The position numbers and the translations under genes are program-made. A DNA stretch of 38,503 nt. Source: Acidobacteriota bacterium (GTDB taxonomy: Bacteria; Acidobacteriota; Polarisedimenticolia; SMYD01). The notes under the pieces are model-generated. The model was not told where the DNA came from. It ran no database searches and saw only the letters and a program-made list of their open reading frames with translations. The stretch is from the NCBI GenBank assembly GCA_004356015.1, contig SMYD01000006.1:1-38503 (forward strand). The letters are read 5' to 3'. Below are positions 7,879-18,571 of the stretch, piece by piece; positions within the stretch are counted from its first letter, which is position 1, and each line of letters begins with the position of its first letter.

Positions 7879-8675
7879 TGAACCTGCTTCCCGATGCCGC
7901 ATCAGTTCACGCAGCGGGTATTGACCAGATTATCAGCATAGTCCACTGGCTCATGGCCGTTCTCTTCGTCGGCTGGGGCGCGTTCTTCATCTACGTGTTG
8001 TTCCGCTTCCGCCAGGGACGCAACCCAAGGGCAGATTACATTGGTGTCAAGAGCAAGCTGAGCACCTGGCTTGAGGTGGCGCTGGCCGTGGTCGAGGCCG
8101 TGCTCCTCATCGGCTTTGCCATCCCCAGCTGGGCCGAGCGAGTGGACCAGCGCCCACCTGAAGAAGAATCCACCGTGGTTCGTGTGGTGGCCCAGCAGTT
8201 TGCGTGGAACATCTGGTACCCGGGAGCCGACGGCGTGTTCGGTAACCAGGACATCATGCTGGTGGATGAAGTGACCAACCCCCTCGGCCTGGTTCGCAGC
8301 GGCCATGGCGCGGACGACATCACCACCATCAACCAGATGCACCTGCCGGTGGACAAGCCGGCCATTGTCCACATATCCAGCAAAGATGTCATTCACAGCT
8401 TCAACCTGCCCCAGATGCGCATCAAGCAGGACGCCATACCCGGCCTGCAAATTCCCGTCTGGTTCATTCCCAACGTGACCACAGCCGAGATGCGCACCCG
8501 CAAGGGTGACGAGGATTACAACTTCGAGATCGCCTGTGCCCAGCTCTGCGGAAACAGCCACTACAGCATGCGCGGATTCCTGACCATCGATACGGCCGAG
8601 GAATACCAGGAGTGGCTGGATCTGGAAGCGACCTACCTGGTCGGCGGCGACGAAGACGATTTCTGGGCCGAGTGA
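7875..8675 (+). CDS. ctaC: Cytochrome c oxidase subunit II with CuA site
   Basis: 266 residues. Two membrane segments (about 24-43 and 65-84) precede a periplasmic cupredoxin domain. The CuA ligands are H174 (DVIHSF), C221, C225, H229 and M232 (CAQLCGNSHYSM); glutamine replaces the frequent glutamate between the cysteines, as in many caa3-like enzymes. The aromatic patch for electron entry (AQQFAWNIW) is present. There is no cytochrome c domain after CuA. In the second helix, E67 matches the glutamate at the K-pathway mouth in other oxidases, and a second glutamate, E74, sits where proline is common. The ATG overlaps the preceding stop (ATGA). Confidence 0.96.
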   Translation: MMNLLPDAASVHAAGIDQIISIVHWLMAVLFVGWGAFFIYVLFRFRQGRNPRADYIGVKSKLSTWLEVALAVVEAVLLIGFAIPSWAERVDQRPPEEESTVVRVVAQQFAWNIWYPGADGVFGNQDIMLVDEVTNPLGLVRSGHGADDITTINQMHLPVDKPAIVHISSKDVIHSFNLPQMRIKQDAIPGLQIPVWFIPNVTTAEMRTRKGDEDYNFEIACAQLCGNSHYSMRGFLTIDTAEEYQEWLDLEATYLVGGDEDDFWAE

Positions 8676-9003
8676 CGGCGGCGGAGGACCAGTCGGCTAG
8701 CCGGGCGAGGAGGCTTCCTCCTCTGTGAGTACACCCTGCTGCCCTCACCCGTTCCGACACAGATCTCCTCATAGCCTGCCGTGTGGAGAGCGATCTCAAC
8801 GATGGACAACGGATCCTCGCTGGCCGTCGTGGGTGATCGGGTCTGGCATGCCCCTCCACAGGCAGGTCGGTCCGGCTCAACGACGGGTACGTGGCGACGC
8901 GCCGCTGGGACTGGTATGGCGACTGGGGCGACACCTATGTGGCGGTAGGTACAGAAATGAATTGCTGCTGACAGCATCCGCTCTTTGACATGCTCTGAGG
9001 ACG
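8676..9003. other. Convergent intergenic region
   Basis: 328 bases between the ends of the rightward oxidase operon and the leftward gene run. The first 50 bases contain two small inverted repeats, listed separately. The rest shows no convincing gene on either strand. One plus-strand frame reads RRWDWYGDWGDTYVAVG before a stop but has another stop upstream and no start, so it is noise or a decayed remnant. Confidence 0.6.
8694..8723. terminator. Possible terminator stem-loops after ctaC
   Basis: CGGCTAGCCG (8694-8703) is a perfect palindrome. Right after it GAGGAGG-CTT-CCTCCTC (8707-8723) forms a 7-base-pair stem with a 3-base loop. Neither is followed by a clear run of T on the plus strand, so intrinsic termination would be weak. 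The symmetric stems could act in both directions between the convergent operons. Confidence 0.35.
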
Positions 9004-11142
9004 TTAGTCCGCCTCCGCCAGCAGTCCACGGCGTGCCAGCAGGGCCTTGATGTCGGGCTCCCGGCCCCGGAATGCCTTGTAGAGTTCCATTCCTGGGGCT
9101 GTGCCGCCTGTGCTGAGAATGTGCTCGCGGAAGGCCTGCGCCGTCTTCCGGTCGAAGAGGCTGGTCTCCTTGAACGCCTGGAAGGCATCGGCATCGAGCA
9201 CTTCCGACCAGAGGTAGCCGTAGTAGCCTGAAGCGTACCCACCGGCAAAAATATGCTGGAAGTATCCACTGCGATAGCGCGGCAGGATCTCCGCGATGAG
9301 CCCCAACTCCCCCATGATGTCCTTCTCGAACTGGCGGGGCTCAACTTCTGTCGGCGGGGTCTGGGTGTGGTACTTCATATCCAGGTAGGCCGCAGCCATG
9401 TACTCCACCGTGATGAACCCCTGATTGAACCGGCTGGAGGCGGTGATCTTGTCCACCATCTCCTGGGGGATCACTTCTCCGGTGCTGTAATGTCTGGCAA
9501 ACATCTTCAGGACTTCCGGCTCGCTCATCCAGTTCTCCATGACCTGAGAGGGAAATTCCACATAATCCCGCGGCGTCCTGGTCCCCGAAAGGGATGGATA
9601 AACCACATCTGAAAACATGCCATGCAGGGCATGGCCGAACTCGTGAAAGAGGGTCTCGGCCTCGGAGAAACTCAGGAGAGAGGGTGAACCGGCGGTGGGT
9701 GGCGGAAAATTAAAATTGGTGGTGACAATGGCCTTCACCTCCCCGTCCATTTTTTCCTGGGAGCGCAGGGCATTCATCCAGGCGCCGCCACGCTTGCTCT
9801 CCCGGGCGTAGAAGTCCATGTACAGGATTCCAAGATGACTCCCGTCGGCATCCTTGACCTCGAAAACCTCCTGGTCCGGATGCCACCGTGCTACATCATC
9901 TCTGGGAGTGAAGGTCACCCCGAATAATCTGTTGGCCACGGCAAACGCCCCATCCCGCACGGCGGTGACCTCGAAATAGGGACGCAGCGCCTCCTGGTCC
10001 AGATCAAAACGAGCCTTGCGCACTTTTTCGGTGTAATGCCGCCAGTCCGCTCCTTCCAAGGCACCCTCCACGCCCTCCTCCCGCATCATGGCCTGCAGGG
10101 CGTCACGCTCCTTGCCTGCGGCAGCCAGCGCCGCTCCCCACACCTGGTCCAGAAGTTCATAGACGTGTTCCGGTGTGCCGGCCATGGCATCCGCCAGCAC
10201 GTAATGAGCGTGGGACTCATAACCCAGCAGCACGGCTCTCTCGGCACGCAAGGTGACTTCCCGGGCCAGGATGTCGTTGTTGTCCGCGTCGTTGCCGTTA
10301 TCGCCGCGCATGGCATAGCCCGTGAAGAGCTTCCGGCGCATCTCGCGGTTGGGCGAATACTCGAGGAAGGGGTTGATGCTGGGGCGAGACAGAGTGAAGA
10401 CCCAGCACTCACATTCATGGCCGCGCCGCCCGGCTTCCTCGGCGGCCACCGCCACCAGACTGGGAGGCAGGTTGCCCAGGTCGGCTCGCCTGGTGACCAG
10501 CAGTTCGAACTCATTGGTCTCGTCGAGAAGGTTGTTGCGGAACTGCTCCGACAAGGTGGCCAGTTCACTGTTGATTTTCCGCAGACGGGCCTGGGCCGGC
10601 TCGTCAAGATTGGCACCGGCCCTGACGAAGTCCTTGTAGGTTTCCTCGAGGAGACGGAGCTGTTCAGGGGAAAGGTCCAGAGTTCCCCGCTGCTCATGGA
10701 CGGCCTTGATGCGGATGAACAGGTCCTTGTTGAGGGAGATGTCATCGCCATGGGCCGAGAGCTCCGGCGCTATCTCGGTGGCCGTCTCCCGGGTGACGTC
10801 ATCGGAATTGGCGCCGTTGATGGCAAAAAAGATGTTCTGCACGCGATCGAGCAATCGCCCGGAACGCTCCAGCGCTTCGATGGTATTGGCCAGCGTGGCC
10901 GGCTCCGTGTCGGCGGTGATGGCCTGGATCTCGTCCCTCTGCCGAGCCATCCCTTCCCGCAGCGCCGGCATGTAGTCCTCACTCTCGAAGGCGTCGAAGG
11001 GGGGCGTGCCGAAGGGTGTCTCCCACGTGGCCAGCAAGGCATTTGCGCCCGCAGGCTCAGTCTTGTCCGTATCCATCATCGGCCCCTCACAGCCGCCCAG
11101 GAACAAAGCGGCTGTCAACAGAACTCCCAGTGCTGGTCTCAT
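9004..11142 (-). CDS. dcp: Peptidyl-dipeptidase Dcp, M3 family, as a lipoprotein
   Basis: 712 residues. The zinc site HEFGHALHG places H500, E501 and H504, with E529 in [10 protein letters not shown] as third ligand. The [15 protein letters not shown] stretch resembles Dcp rather than oligopeptidase A. Dcp removes dipeptides from the C-terminus of peptides. The protein starts with a hydrophobic leader and a lipobox (LFLGGC), so it should be a lipid-anchored periplasmic enzyme. The frame stays open another 41 codons upstream, but the ATG at 11142 overlaps the gcvP stop by 4 bases and gives the complete lipoprotein signal. It is the last gene of the long leftward run, which suits a scavenging role without linking it to the cluster's chemistry. 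Confidence 0.92.
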   Translation of the reverse strand: MRPALGVLLTAALFLGGCEGPMMDTDKTEPAGANALLATWETPFGTPPFDAFESEDYMPALREGMARQRDEIQAITADTEPATLANTIEALERSGRLLDRVQNIFFAINGANSDDVTRETATEIAPELSAHGDDISLNKDLFIRIKAVHEQRGTLDLSPEQLRLLEETYKDFVRAGANLDEPAQARLRKINSELATLSEQFRNNLLDETNEFELLVTRRADLGNLPPSLVAVAAEEAGRRGHECECWVFTLSRPSINPFLEYSPNREMRRKLFTGYAMRGDNGNDADNNDILAREVTLRAERAVLLGYESHAHYVLADAMAGTPEHVYELLDQVWGAALAAAGKERDALQAMMREEGVEGALEGADWRHYTEKVRKARFDLDQEALRPYFEVTAVRDGAFAVANRLFGVTFTPRDDVARWHPDQEVFEVKDADGSHLGILYMDFYARESKRGGAWMNALRSQEKMDGEVKAIVTTNFNFPPPTAGSPSLLSFSEAETLFHEFGHALHGMFSDVVYPSLSGTRTPRDYVEFPSQVMENWMSEPEVLKMFARHYSTGEVIPQEMVDKITASSRFNQGFITVEYMAAAYLDMKYHTQTPPTEVEPRQFEKDIMGELGLIAEILPRYRSGYFQHIFAGGYASGYYGYLWSEVLDADAFQAFKETSLFDRKTAQAFREHILSTGGTAPGMELYKAFRGREPDIKALLARRGLLAEAD

Positions 11143-14054
11143 GAGTTGCCTTCTCCCAGGGCTTCGCCGTCCCCGCCCTGTGGGCAGGTGGTCACCAGAT
11201 GACGGTCCCCGTAAACGTGGTCGATGGCCCCGACCGCCGGCCAGAATTTGTGCCGTCGCAACCATGGCGCCGGGAAGGCCGCTTCCTCACGGCTGTACGG
11301 ATGCTTCCACTGGGCGGCGGCGATGGCGCGGGCCGTGTGGGGCGCGTTCCGCAGGGGGTTGTCCTCCCGTGGCATGCGTCCCTCGGCGATGGCCGCGATC
11401 TCGCCGTGAATGGCGATCATGGCCTCACAGAACCTGTCCAGTTCTTCTTTGGACTCGCTCTCGGTGGGCTCCACCATGAGGGTGCCCGCCACGGGCCAGG
11501 ACATGGTCGGCGCATGAAAGCCGTAGTCCATGAGGCGGCGAGCAATATCGGCGGGTTCAATACCTGCATCGCCTTTCCAGGAGCGCACATCGAGAATGCA
11601 TTCGTGGGCCACCATGTCGTTGCGACCCGAATAGACCACCGGGTAATAGTCGCGCAGGCGGCGAGCGATGTAATTGGCGTTGAGAATGGCCACCTGGGTG
11701 GCACGGGTAAGACCGGCATGCCCCATCATGGCGATGTAGGCGTATGAGATGGGGAGGATGCCGGCACTGCCGAATGGGGCCGCGGCCACCGGATCGATCC
11801 CCTCACCGCCCCCCGTTTCCACCAGCGGATGACGCGGCAGATACGGCAGCAGATGACTGGCCACGCAGATGGGTCCCATGCCGGGACCGCCCCCGCCGTG
11901 GGGGATGCAGAACGTCTTGTGCAGGTTCAGGTGGCAGACATCCGCACCCAGTTCCCCCGGCCGGCACAGACCCACCATGGCGTTCATGTTGGCGCCATCC
12001 AGATAGACCTGGCCGCCATGCTCATGCACCACCTTGCAAATATCGAGAATGGACTCCTCGAAAACTCCGTGGGTCGACGGATAGGTGACCATGAGAGCCG
12101 CCAGACGATCTGCGTGCTCAGCGGCTTTGGCGCGCAGGTCGTCCAGATCGAAGTTTCCGGCCTCATCGCAGGCAACCGCCACCACCTCCATTCCCGACAT
12201 GATGGCGCTGGCCGGATTGGTGCCGTGGGCCGAACGGGGGATCAGGCAGACGCGGCGCTGATCGTCGCCCCGGGCCTGATGGTAGGCGCGAATCACCTGC
12301 AGCCCGGCGTACTCTCCCTGGGCACCGGCATTGGGCATGAACGAGGTTCCCGCGAAGCCGGTGATATCGGCCAGCCACGCACCCAGCCGCTCGATGAGCA
12401 CCTTGTACCCCTCAGCCTGGTCCACCGGCGTGAACGGATGCAGCGAGCTGAAGCCGCGTTCACTGATGGGATACATCTCGGCCGCGGCATTGAGCTTCAT
12501 GGTGCACGACCCCAGGGGGATCATGGATGTGGTCAGGGACAGGTCCCGGCTCTGGAGGCGCGCGAGGTAACGCATGAATTCAGTCTCGGAACGATAGCGG
12601 AAGAAGACCGGATGGGTCATGAAATCAGTGGTGCGGGCGTGTGGCGCCGGCAACTCGTCCTGGAGAACGCGAGCCAGTCCGCCAATGCGCTCTTCATCGA
12701 GGCCGTCCACCTGCCCCCCGAAGGCGGTCACCAGGGCCTCCACATCGGCGGGAGTCACCGGCTCACCCAGGGTGATTCCCAGGTCTCCATTGTCAAAGCG
12801 GCGCAGATTCATGCTGGCAGCCACGGCGGCCGCCATGACTTCCTCGGTGCCCCGGGCTGCCGGCGTGACCCGCAGGGTATCGAACCACGGACCGGGAGCC
12901 ACCACACAACCGGCTTCCTTCAGCAGGGCGGCCAGGGCCACGGCATGGGCTTGCACTCGCCGGGCCATGCGCCGCAAGCCGTCGGGCCCGTGATAGACGC
13001 CGTACATGGCGGCCATGACCGCCAGGAGAACCTGGGCAGTGCAGATATTGCTGGTGGCCTTATCCCGGCGGATATGTTGCTCACGGGTCTGCAGCGCCAG
13101 GCGCACGGCGGGAGCGCCGTGGACATCGCGGCTGACACCCACCAGGCGCCCGGGCAGATGGCGCTTGAACCGGTCCTCGGTGGCCATGTAGGCGGCATGG
13201 GGGCCGCCATACCCCAGGGGCACCCCGAAGCGCTGGGTGTTGCCCACCGCGACCTGGGCACCGAACTCCCCCGGCGCCCGCAGCAGGGTGAGAGCCAGCA
13301 GGTCGGCGGCCACCACCACCATGACGCCGGCGGCATGGGCACGGGCGCAGTAGTCGCGGTAGTCATGAATGCGGCCGTCGGTTCCGGGGTACTGGAGAAG
13401 CGCTCCGAACATTTCGGAACCGGGCGCCACGGTCAACGGATCCCCGACCTGCACCTGGATGCCCAGGGCATGAGCACGGGAGCGAACAACTTCGATGGTC
13501 TGTGGGTGGCAATCCTCTGCGACGAAGAACATCGACGCCTCGCTGTTGCGAGGCTGGGCCCGCCGGCACAGGGTCATGGCCTCGGCGGCGGCGGTCCCCT
13601 CATCGAGCAGGGACGCGTTGGCCAGGGGCAGTCCGGTCAGATCCGAGACCATGGTCTGGAAGACCAGGAGCGCTTCCAGGCGTCCCTGGGCGATCTCGGG
13701 CTGGTACGGCGTATAGGCGGTATACCAGCCCGGATTTTCGAGGATATTTCTCTGGATGACAGGTGGTGTGAAGGTCTCGGCATAGCCTGTGCCCTGAAAT
13801 GAGCGGAAGACCTGGTTGCGCTGGGCCAGGTCATGGAGATCCGCCATGACCTCCGCTTCGCTGCAGGCCGGCGGCAGGGCCAGGGGCCGGTCGGTCCGGA
13901 TTTTCCTGGGCACGGCCTTGTCGATCAGTTCGTCCAGGGAGGTCAGCCCCATGGTGGCCAGCATCTCGTGGACATCCCGTTCCCGGGGGCCGATATGCCG
14001 GTCCACGAACCCGCCCGGGGGAGCTTCGGTCATGGTCGTCTTGTCGGTTTTCAT
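11139..14054 (-). CDS. gcvP: Glycine dehydrogenase (decarboxylating), P protein
   Basis: 971 residues, the full-length fused form like the E. coli enzyme rather than the two-subunit GcvPA/GcvPB form. The PLP lysine is K713 in [16 protein letters not shown]. The N-terminal [14 protein letters not shown] and central SCTMKLNA and GANMNAMVG stretches are typical. It decarboxylates glycine and loads the aminomethyl group on the H protein. gcvT and gcvH are absent here, so the rest of the system must lie elsewhere. It is 25 bases downstream of the FtsX permease and overlaps dcp by 4 bases. A second ATG seven codons in (MTEAPP) is an alternative start. Confidence 0.96.
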   Translation of the reverse strand: MKTDKTTMTEAPPGGFVDRHIGPRERDVHEMLATMGLTSLDELIDKAVPRKIRTDRPLALPPACSEAEVMADLHDLAQRNQVFRSFQGTGYAETFTPPVIQRNILENPGWYTAYTPYQPEIAQGRLEALLVFQTMVSDLTGLPLANASLLDEGTAAAEAMTLCRRAQPRNSEASMFFVAEDCHPQTIEVVRSRAHALGIQVQVGDPLTVAPGSEMFGALLQYPGTDGRIHDYRDYCARAHAAGVMVVVAADLLALTLLRAPGEFGAQVAVGNTQRFGVPLGYGGPHAAYMATEDRFKRHLPGRLVGVSRDVHGAPAVRLALQTREQHIRRDKATSNICTAQVLLAVMAAMYGVYHGPDGLRRMARRVQAHAVALAALLKEAGCVVAPGPWFDTLRVTPAARGTEEVMAAAVAASMNLRRFDNGDLGITLGEPVTPADVEALVTAFGGQVDGLDEERIGGLARVLQDELPAPHARTTDFMTHPVFFRYRSETEFMRYLARLQSRDLSLTTSMIPLGSCTMKLNAAAEMYPISERGFSSLHPFTPVDQAEGYKVLIERLGAWLADITGFAGTSFMPNAGAQGEYAGLQVIRAYHQARGDDQRRVCLIPRSAHGTNPASAIMSGMEVVAVACDEAGNFDLDDLRAKAAEHADRLAALMVTYPSTHGVFEESILDICKVVHEHGGQVYLDGANMNAMVGLCRPGELGADVCHLNLHKTFCIPHGGGGPGMGPICVASHLLPYLPRHPLVETGGGEGIDPVAAAPFGSAGILPISYAYIAMMGHAGLTRATQVAILNANYIARRLRDYYPVVYSGRNDMVAHECILDVRSWKGDAGIEPADIARRLMDYGFHAPTMSWPVAGTLMVEPTESESKEELDRFCEAMIAIHGEIAAIAEGRMPREDNPLRNAPHTARAIAAAQWKHPYSREEAAFPAPWLRRHKFWPAVGAIDHVYGDRHLVTTCPQGGDGEALGEGNS

Positions 14055-14079
14055 GGCGGCGATTTTATCACCGCAGCGG

Positions 14080-17000
14080 CTAGTTTTCCGCCTTCAGAAC
14101 ACCCAGCAGAGGGGCTCTGAAAGCGCTGCGCACGGCTGCCAGGCTGGAAAGGAGCCCCACGGCGACCACCAGGCCAAGAGTCTGCCCCAGGGACCACCAC
14201 GGCAGGACCAGATCCCCGGCCAGGAGGCGCGGCGCCAGCGACAGCAACGAGGCCCCGCTGCCCAGGGCCACCCCCAGGAACAGAAGAAATGCGGTCTCGG
14301 CCAGGATCATGCGCGCCAGACGCCGGCGCGAGAAACCGAACGCCTGCAGGGTTGCAAGTTCTCCCCGCCGTTCCAGCACGTTGCGCAGCAGGACGATGCC
14401 CAGCCCGAGGGTTCCCAGGAGCAGCCCGAAACCGCCCAGGGTCTGAAAGGTGGACAGGTAGGTATTCTGTACGGCCTGGAAGGCGGCAAGGCGCTGCCGG
14501 GTGGCGACCACGTCCATCCCGAAGCGCGTCAAACCGGATTCGAGGGCCGCGGCCACCTCACCAGTAACGGACGGCGGCGCGTTGATGAGAAAGTAGCCAT
14601 ACCCGGAGCGACTCGGGAAGTGGCGAAGAAAGTTTTCCTCGGAGATGAGGAGTTCGCTCTGGAACACACTGCCGCGGAGGAGCGCCACAATGCGCAGACG
14701 CAGGGTCTCCCCGGCTTCATTCTGCATGACCAGATCCTGGCCCAGTCCCAGGTGGAGAATCCACTGCACCGAAGCGGCATCGCCGGCCGCCGCAATCACA
14801 CCCGGTTCCAGCTCACCCTCCAGGAGGGACCAGGGATCGTTCGTCTCGGAGAGGGTCTTCTGAAAGACAAAGTCACTGCGCCTCGCCAGGGACGGAGGGA
14901 CACCCAGGAGACGCGGGGCGCCGGGAGCGTAGAGATTGAGGCAACTGGCATCGCTGCCCGGACGCAGGCGGAAGGACACCACCTGGGCGTCATCCAGGGC
15001 GGCCGCCGCCTGACCACCCAGGCCCAGTTCAAAGCGGTCCCCCGGGTCGTTGAGATCCTGGTACAACGGCACGCTGCTCTCCGCCAGCAGGGCGAACCCA
15101 CCCGCACCGGGAGGCGGTTGCCCCTCCTGGCCGCCGCTCTCCAGCCGGTTTGCGGCGACGGTGATGACGACGAAGGTGGCGCAGGCCACCAGGGCCATGG
15201 AAAGGATGGAGCGCCCCGGGCTCCAGGAGCTGTTACGGGCCGCCATGCCCGCCAGGGACAGGTTCCCCACCCCGCCGGGCCGCTCGTGGCGCCGGCACCA
15301 GCGGGAGAAGAAGGCCAGGCCCGCCATGAGCAGGCCCGCACCGGTCCCGAAGGAGAGTCCCGGCGATGAACTCTGTCCGCTGAGCACGGCGGTTGCCGTG
15401 AGTCCCACGGCCAGCAGCAACCCGCCCCACGCCATGGCCAGAGAGATCCGTCCGCCCGGTTTCGTAGCCTGGGGACCCACCGCTCCGGCCAGGAGAGCCG
15501 CGACGGGGCGCCGGGACACACGGCGCAGGGTCAGGAATACGGCCGCCAGGGTGACCAGCAGGGCACCGGCCGCGCCCATCACGAGAGTCGGCCAGGATAG
15601 ATGAAGGAACAGGCGTGACGAGCCGATGGCCGGACGCCAGATGGTCCTGAGAGCTGCCATGAGTGCGGCGGCATAACCCACACCCAGCCCGGTGCCGGCC
15701 ATCACTCCGGCCACGGCCAGCAGTGCGGCCTCAGCCAGAAAACGGCGGCGCACCCGTGCCAGGGAGTAGCCCAGCGCCAGGAGCAGGCCTATCTCCCTGG
15801 AACGCCCTTCCACGCCCAGGCCGAACAGCAGGCTGACCAGCATGGCCGCCGAGACGATCAGAAAGAGGCTGAACCCCAGGAAGAGCTGGCTGAAATCGGT
15901 CGCCCCTCTGGCGCCGGCGACCCCTTCGGCCCGCACTGCCCGGAAGTTGTAGCCGTAGGGCGCCAGGTCGATGTGGTGCAGGATGGACTGTTCAAGGGCA
16001 TCCAGACCGTCGCCTCCATCCGGCAGTCCCAGGCGGATGCTGGTGAGATGGCCGTAACGCGTGCTCCACATGTCTCTTGCCGCGGCGATCGCGAAGAACG
16101 CCTTGGGGACACCCCGGTACTCATCCCAGTAGGCCTCGTCCCGGGGCCGAATCCGATCGAGCTCCACCGGGAAGGGCGGATCCCATTCGGAGATGTGCTT
16201 GGCATCGGCGATTCCCGGATAGTCGGGCGTGAGACCCGGATCCATGGCCAGGCCGTTCTCCGCCAGGATTCCGGCGACGGTGAACTCCCTGCTCTCGACG
16301 TCCAGAGCCTCGTTGTCCCGCACCACAAAATAATCCATCTTGACCCTGGTCCCCACCTCCGCCTGCAGATCGGCGGCGGCCCAGGCTCCCAGCAGAATCT
16401 GGTCAGGCTGGAGATCCGGTGCCGGACGGCCGTCGGCCAGGAGCAGGGGGAGGAACGGCGGCGCGGCGGCCGGCCCGCCGATGGCAGTGACCGTGGAATA
16501 GGGCACCTGGCGGTCGCCGGATCGCAGGGTGTTGGCCAGGTAGGTCTGCACCGGCCTCAGCGGCAGGGCAAGGTCCGCCGCGGCAGCCTTCACCGCTTTT
16601 TCCACATGGGGGCGGAGGACAAACTCGCGGCTCTGGAGCGCCACCACATCCCCCTGGCGATGCAGTTCCAGATCCAGATCCGAGAGGGTCATGGCGGCCC
16701 GCAGCAGTGTCCCGGCCGAGGCCACGGCAGCCGCTGCCTGCGCTTCGTCTGCCATGTCGCCCTGCCCGTCGCGTCCCGACAGGAACAGGCTGTTGGCCTG
16801 CGAAGGACGATCCAGGCGGCGCTGCAACTCACCCAGGTCCATGAACAGGTTCAGGGGTGTCCCCTGGTGGGGTGTCAGTCCGAAACGCCCGGCGCCCGTG
16901 TCGGGAATCACCTCGGCAAGGATCAGCCGCAGGCGGCCTGTGACTTCTTCCGGGGCGCGCCGGCCCAGCAGCGTCTCCCGGGGAATGGCATCGAAGCGCG

Positions 17001-17469
17001 CGAAGGAGACGATCAGATCGTCGCCAACCTGGGCATCCAGTTCGGCGGCCAGGGCAGCATTGATGATGGCGGCAGGCTGTCGCCCGGACTCCCGCGGCGG
17101 AATGGTGAACCCGGCCCCCACCATGTCCAGGAAGCGGTGATCCACGCCCAGGATCTTGACGCGTGCGGCGAGACGCCCACTGCCGGCGTGGGCTGCCGAG
17201 CCGTCCAGATTGATGGCCGGGACAGCCTCATGGAACTGGGTGGAAAATCGCGCCTGGCCGGCAAGGTCGCCGGCAAGATCTTCACGGAAGAAGCGCGGCG
17301 ACACCAGAGCAAGGTCCACGTCCCCCAAGCGATTGACGGCCAGATCCTGCAGGCTGCCCCGGACCGAATCGCCCATGAGCAGAGCCCCGGTGAGAACCGC
17401 CGTCACCACAGCCGTGGCCAGGACCACGGCCAGGTGGCTGCGCCGGTGATAGATCAGGCCGCGGAACAC
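14080..17469 (-). CDS. ABC transporter permease with two FtsX-like domains
   Basis: 1129 residues. One N-terminal span (about 14-34) is followed by a large periplasmic domain of about 480 residues. A first FtsX-like group of spans follows ([35 protein letters not shown]), then several central spans, a second extracytoplasmic part, and a C-terminal FtsX group ([31 protein letters not shown]). The cytoplasmic [11 protein letters not shown]-type loops are typical of MacB/LolCDE superfamily permeases, which drive extraction or export of lipoproteins and large molecules rather than import. It overlaps the ATPase gene upstream by 16 bases. Lipoprotein sorting or export of the cluster's product are both possible; the substrate cannot be read from sequence. 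Confidence 0.85.
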   Translation of the reverse strand: MFRGLIYHRRSHLAVVLATAVVTAVLTGALLMGDSVRGSLQDLAVNRLGDVDLALVSPRFFREDLAGDLAGQARFSTQFHEAVPAINLDGSAAHAGSGRLAARVKILGVDHRFLDMVGAGFTIPPRESGRQPAAIINAALAAELDAQVGDDLIVSFARFDAIPRETLLGRRAPEEVTGRLRLILAEVIPDTGAGRFGLTPHQGTPLNLFMDLGELQRRLDRPSQANSLFLSGRDGQGDMADEAQAAAAVASAGTLLRAAMTLSDLDLELHRQGDVVALQSREFVLRPHVEKAVKAAAADLALPLRPVQTYLANTLRSGDRQVPYSTVTAIGGPAAAPPFLPLLLADGRPAPDLQPDQILLGAWAAADLQAEVGTRVKMDYFVVRDNEALDVESREFTVAGILAENGLAMDPGLTPDYPGIADAKHISEWDPPFPVELDRIRPRDEAYWDEYRGVPKAFFAIAAARDMWSTRYGHLTSIRLGLPDGGDGLDALEQSILHHIDLAPYGYNFRAVRAEGVAGARGATDFSQLFLGFSLFLIVSAAMLVSLLFGLGVEGRSREIGLLLALGYSLARVRRRFLAEAALLAVAGVMAGTGLGVGYAAALMAALRTIWRPAIGSSRLFLHLSWPTLVMGAAGALLVTLAAVFLTLRRVSRRPVAALLAGAVGPQATKPGGRISLAMAWGGLLLAVGLTATAVLSGQSSSPGLSFGTGAGLLMAGLAFFSRWCRRHERPGGVGNLSLAGMAARNSSWSPGRSILSMALVACATFVVITVAANRLESGGQEGQPPPGAGGFALLAESSVPLYQDLNDPGDRFELGLGGQAAAALDDAQVVSFRLRPGSDASCLNLYAPGAPRLLGVPPSLARRSDFVFQKTLSETNDPWSLLEGELEPGVIAAAGDAASVQWILHLGLGQDLVMQNEAGETLRLRIVALLRGSVFQSELLISEENFLRHFPSRSGYGYFLINAPPSVTGEVAAALESGLTRFGMDVVATRQRLAAFQAVQNTYLSTFQTLGGFGLLLGTLGLGIVLLRNVLERRGELATLQAFGFSRRRLARMILAETAFLLFLGVALGSGASLLSLAPRLLAGDLVLPWWSLGQTLGLVVAVGLLSSLAAVRSAFRAPLLGVLKAEN

Positions 17470-18137
17470 CGGCCTTCCACCAGCTGGAACCGGCGCGTGA
17501 AGCGTGCCGCCAGATCCGGGTTGTGGGTGACCACCACCAGGATGTTTCCCTCCCGGCGATGCATGTCCAGAAGCAACTGCCCCACTGCAGAGGCATTGGC
17601 CGTGTCGAGGCTGCCAGTGGGCTCGTCGCAGAGAAGCAGGCGCGGCCCGTTCATCAAGGCCCGGGCCACGGCGGTGCGCTGCCGTTCACCGCCGGACAGC
17701 TCGGCCGGACGATGGTGCAGCCGGTGCCCAAGGCCCACATCTTCCAGCAGCCCCCTGGCCCGCCCCTGGGCGTCGGCCGGGGGACGCCCCAGGGCATAGG
17801 CTGGCAGAAGCACATTCTCGAGGACGGAATACTGGGGCAGCAGATGGTGATCCTGGAACACGAAGCCGATGATGCGGTTGCGAAACAGGGACAGTTCTTT
17901 CGGGTTCATCTCGGCGGGCCGCCGCCCATGGATGGCGATACTGCCGCTGGTGGGCCGATCCAGGCCGCCCAGCAGATGAAGAAGGGTGCTCTTTCCCGAA
18001 CCCGATGGGCCCATGATGGCAACCGCTTCGCCCCCCGCCAGTTTCATGGTGACGCTCTGCAGGACATCCACGGTGCCGGCGGCACCGGAGAATGATTTGC
18101 ACACATTCTCAACGACAACACCCTCGCCGCCGGTCAC
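17454..18137 (-). CDS. ABC transporter ATPase, MacB/LolD type
   Basis: 227 residues. Walker A (GPSGSGKST, from residue 43), Q-loop (VFQDHHLLP), signature LSGGERQRTAVARAL, Walker B with catalytic glutamate (LLLCDEPTGSLD) and the H-loop histidine (VVTHN) are all intact. The small size and DEPTGSLD wording are typical of the LolD/MacB/FtsE group, which pair with FtsX-type permeases like the one downstream. The open frame extends further upstream, but the GTG at 18137 overlaps the thioesterase stop as GTGA and gives the normal length for the group. The N-terminal extension would lie inside the thioesterase gene. Confidence 0.92.
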   Translation of the reverse strand: MTGGEGVVVENVCKSFSGAAGTVDVLQSVTMKLAGGEAVAIMGPSGSGKSTLLHLLGGLDRPTSGSIAIHGRRPAEMNPKELSLFRNRIIGFVFQDHHLLPQYSVLENVLLPAYALGRPPADAQGRARGLLEDVGLGHRLHHRPAELSGGERQRTAVARALMNGPRLLLCDEPTGSLDTANASAVGQLLLDMHRREGNILVVVTHNPDLAARFTRRFQLVEGRCSAA

Positions 18138-18571
18138 GACCCGGACCCACCGCCGTCCAGGCGGACGGACAGTTCCTCGGGAATGGGAATGGCGGTGAAG
18201 CGACCGTCGGGTTCGATGACACAGCAAACCGAGGTCATTTCGCCGCAGGCGACTTCCTCATCTCCGCGCCGCAGAACAAAGGCATAGGTCATGGACGTCC
18301 TGCCGCACCGCACAACCGTCACCTCGATCTGGATCTGGTCGCCGAAGACGAGAGGGCGGCTGTAGCTGCAGCGTGCCGACACCCTGGGCCAGCTCACCCG
18401 CTTGCCCTGGATGCGCGTGTCCACGTCGATCCCCCGGGAGGCCAGAAACTGGTGTTCCGCCGTCTCCATGAAGATCAGATAGCGCGAAAAGTGCACCACG
18501 CCACCGCTGTCGGTATCGGCGAACTCCACTTGCCGTCGCGTCACGAAATGCTCCACGCCGCCTCCCTTCAC
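18134..18571 (-). CDS. Hotdog-fold acyl-CoA thioesterase (4HBT/YbgC type)
   Basis: 145 residues. The stretch VEFADTDSGGVVHFSRYL carries the 4HBT active-site aspartate and glycine-valine-histidine pattern, with the following METAEHQFL helix. Such enzymes hydrolyse acyl-CoA or acyl-carrier-protein thioesters. It is coupled by 4-base overlaps to the glycosyltransferase upstream and the ABC ATPase downstream. An acyl-thioesterase in a run that also holds a LuxE-like acyl-activating enzyme and an acyl reductase may be part of the same pathway; it could also be a housekeeping YbgC-like protein. Confidence 0.87.
   Translation of the reverse strand: MKGGGVEHFVTRRQVEFADTDSGGVVHFSRYLIFMETAEHQFLASRGIDVDTRIQGKRVSWPRVSARCSYSRPLVFGDQIQIEVTVVRCGRTSMTYAFVLRRGDEEVACGEMTSVCCVIEPDGRFTAIPIPEELSVRLDGGGSGS

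Noticed and set aside
8755-8981. Plus-strand frame reading RRWDWYGDWGDTYVAVG in the convergent gap, possibly a decayed gene
   Set aside because: An in-frame stop interrupts it, there is no start codon with a ribosome site, and the minus-strand frames over it look random. I cannot support a gene or pseudogene.
11829-13802. 657-codon open frame on the plus strand opposite gcvP, with many similar long plus-strand frames opposite the other leftward genes
   Set aside because: These are mirror frames produced by GC-rich codon use. They lack domain motifs and proper starts, and the opposite strand encodes clear conserved proteins.
14289-14567. Short plus-strand frames inside the FtsX permease gene
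   Set aside because: They are mirror frames of the permease with no ribosome site and biased, low-complexity composition.
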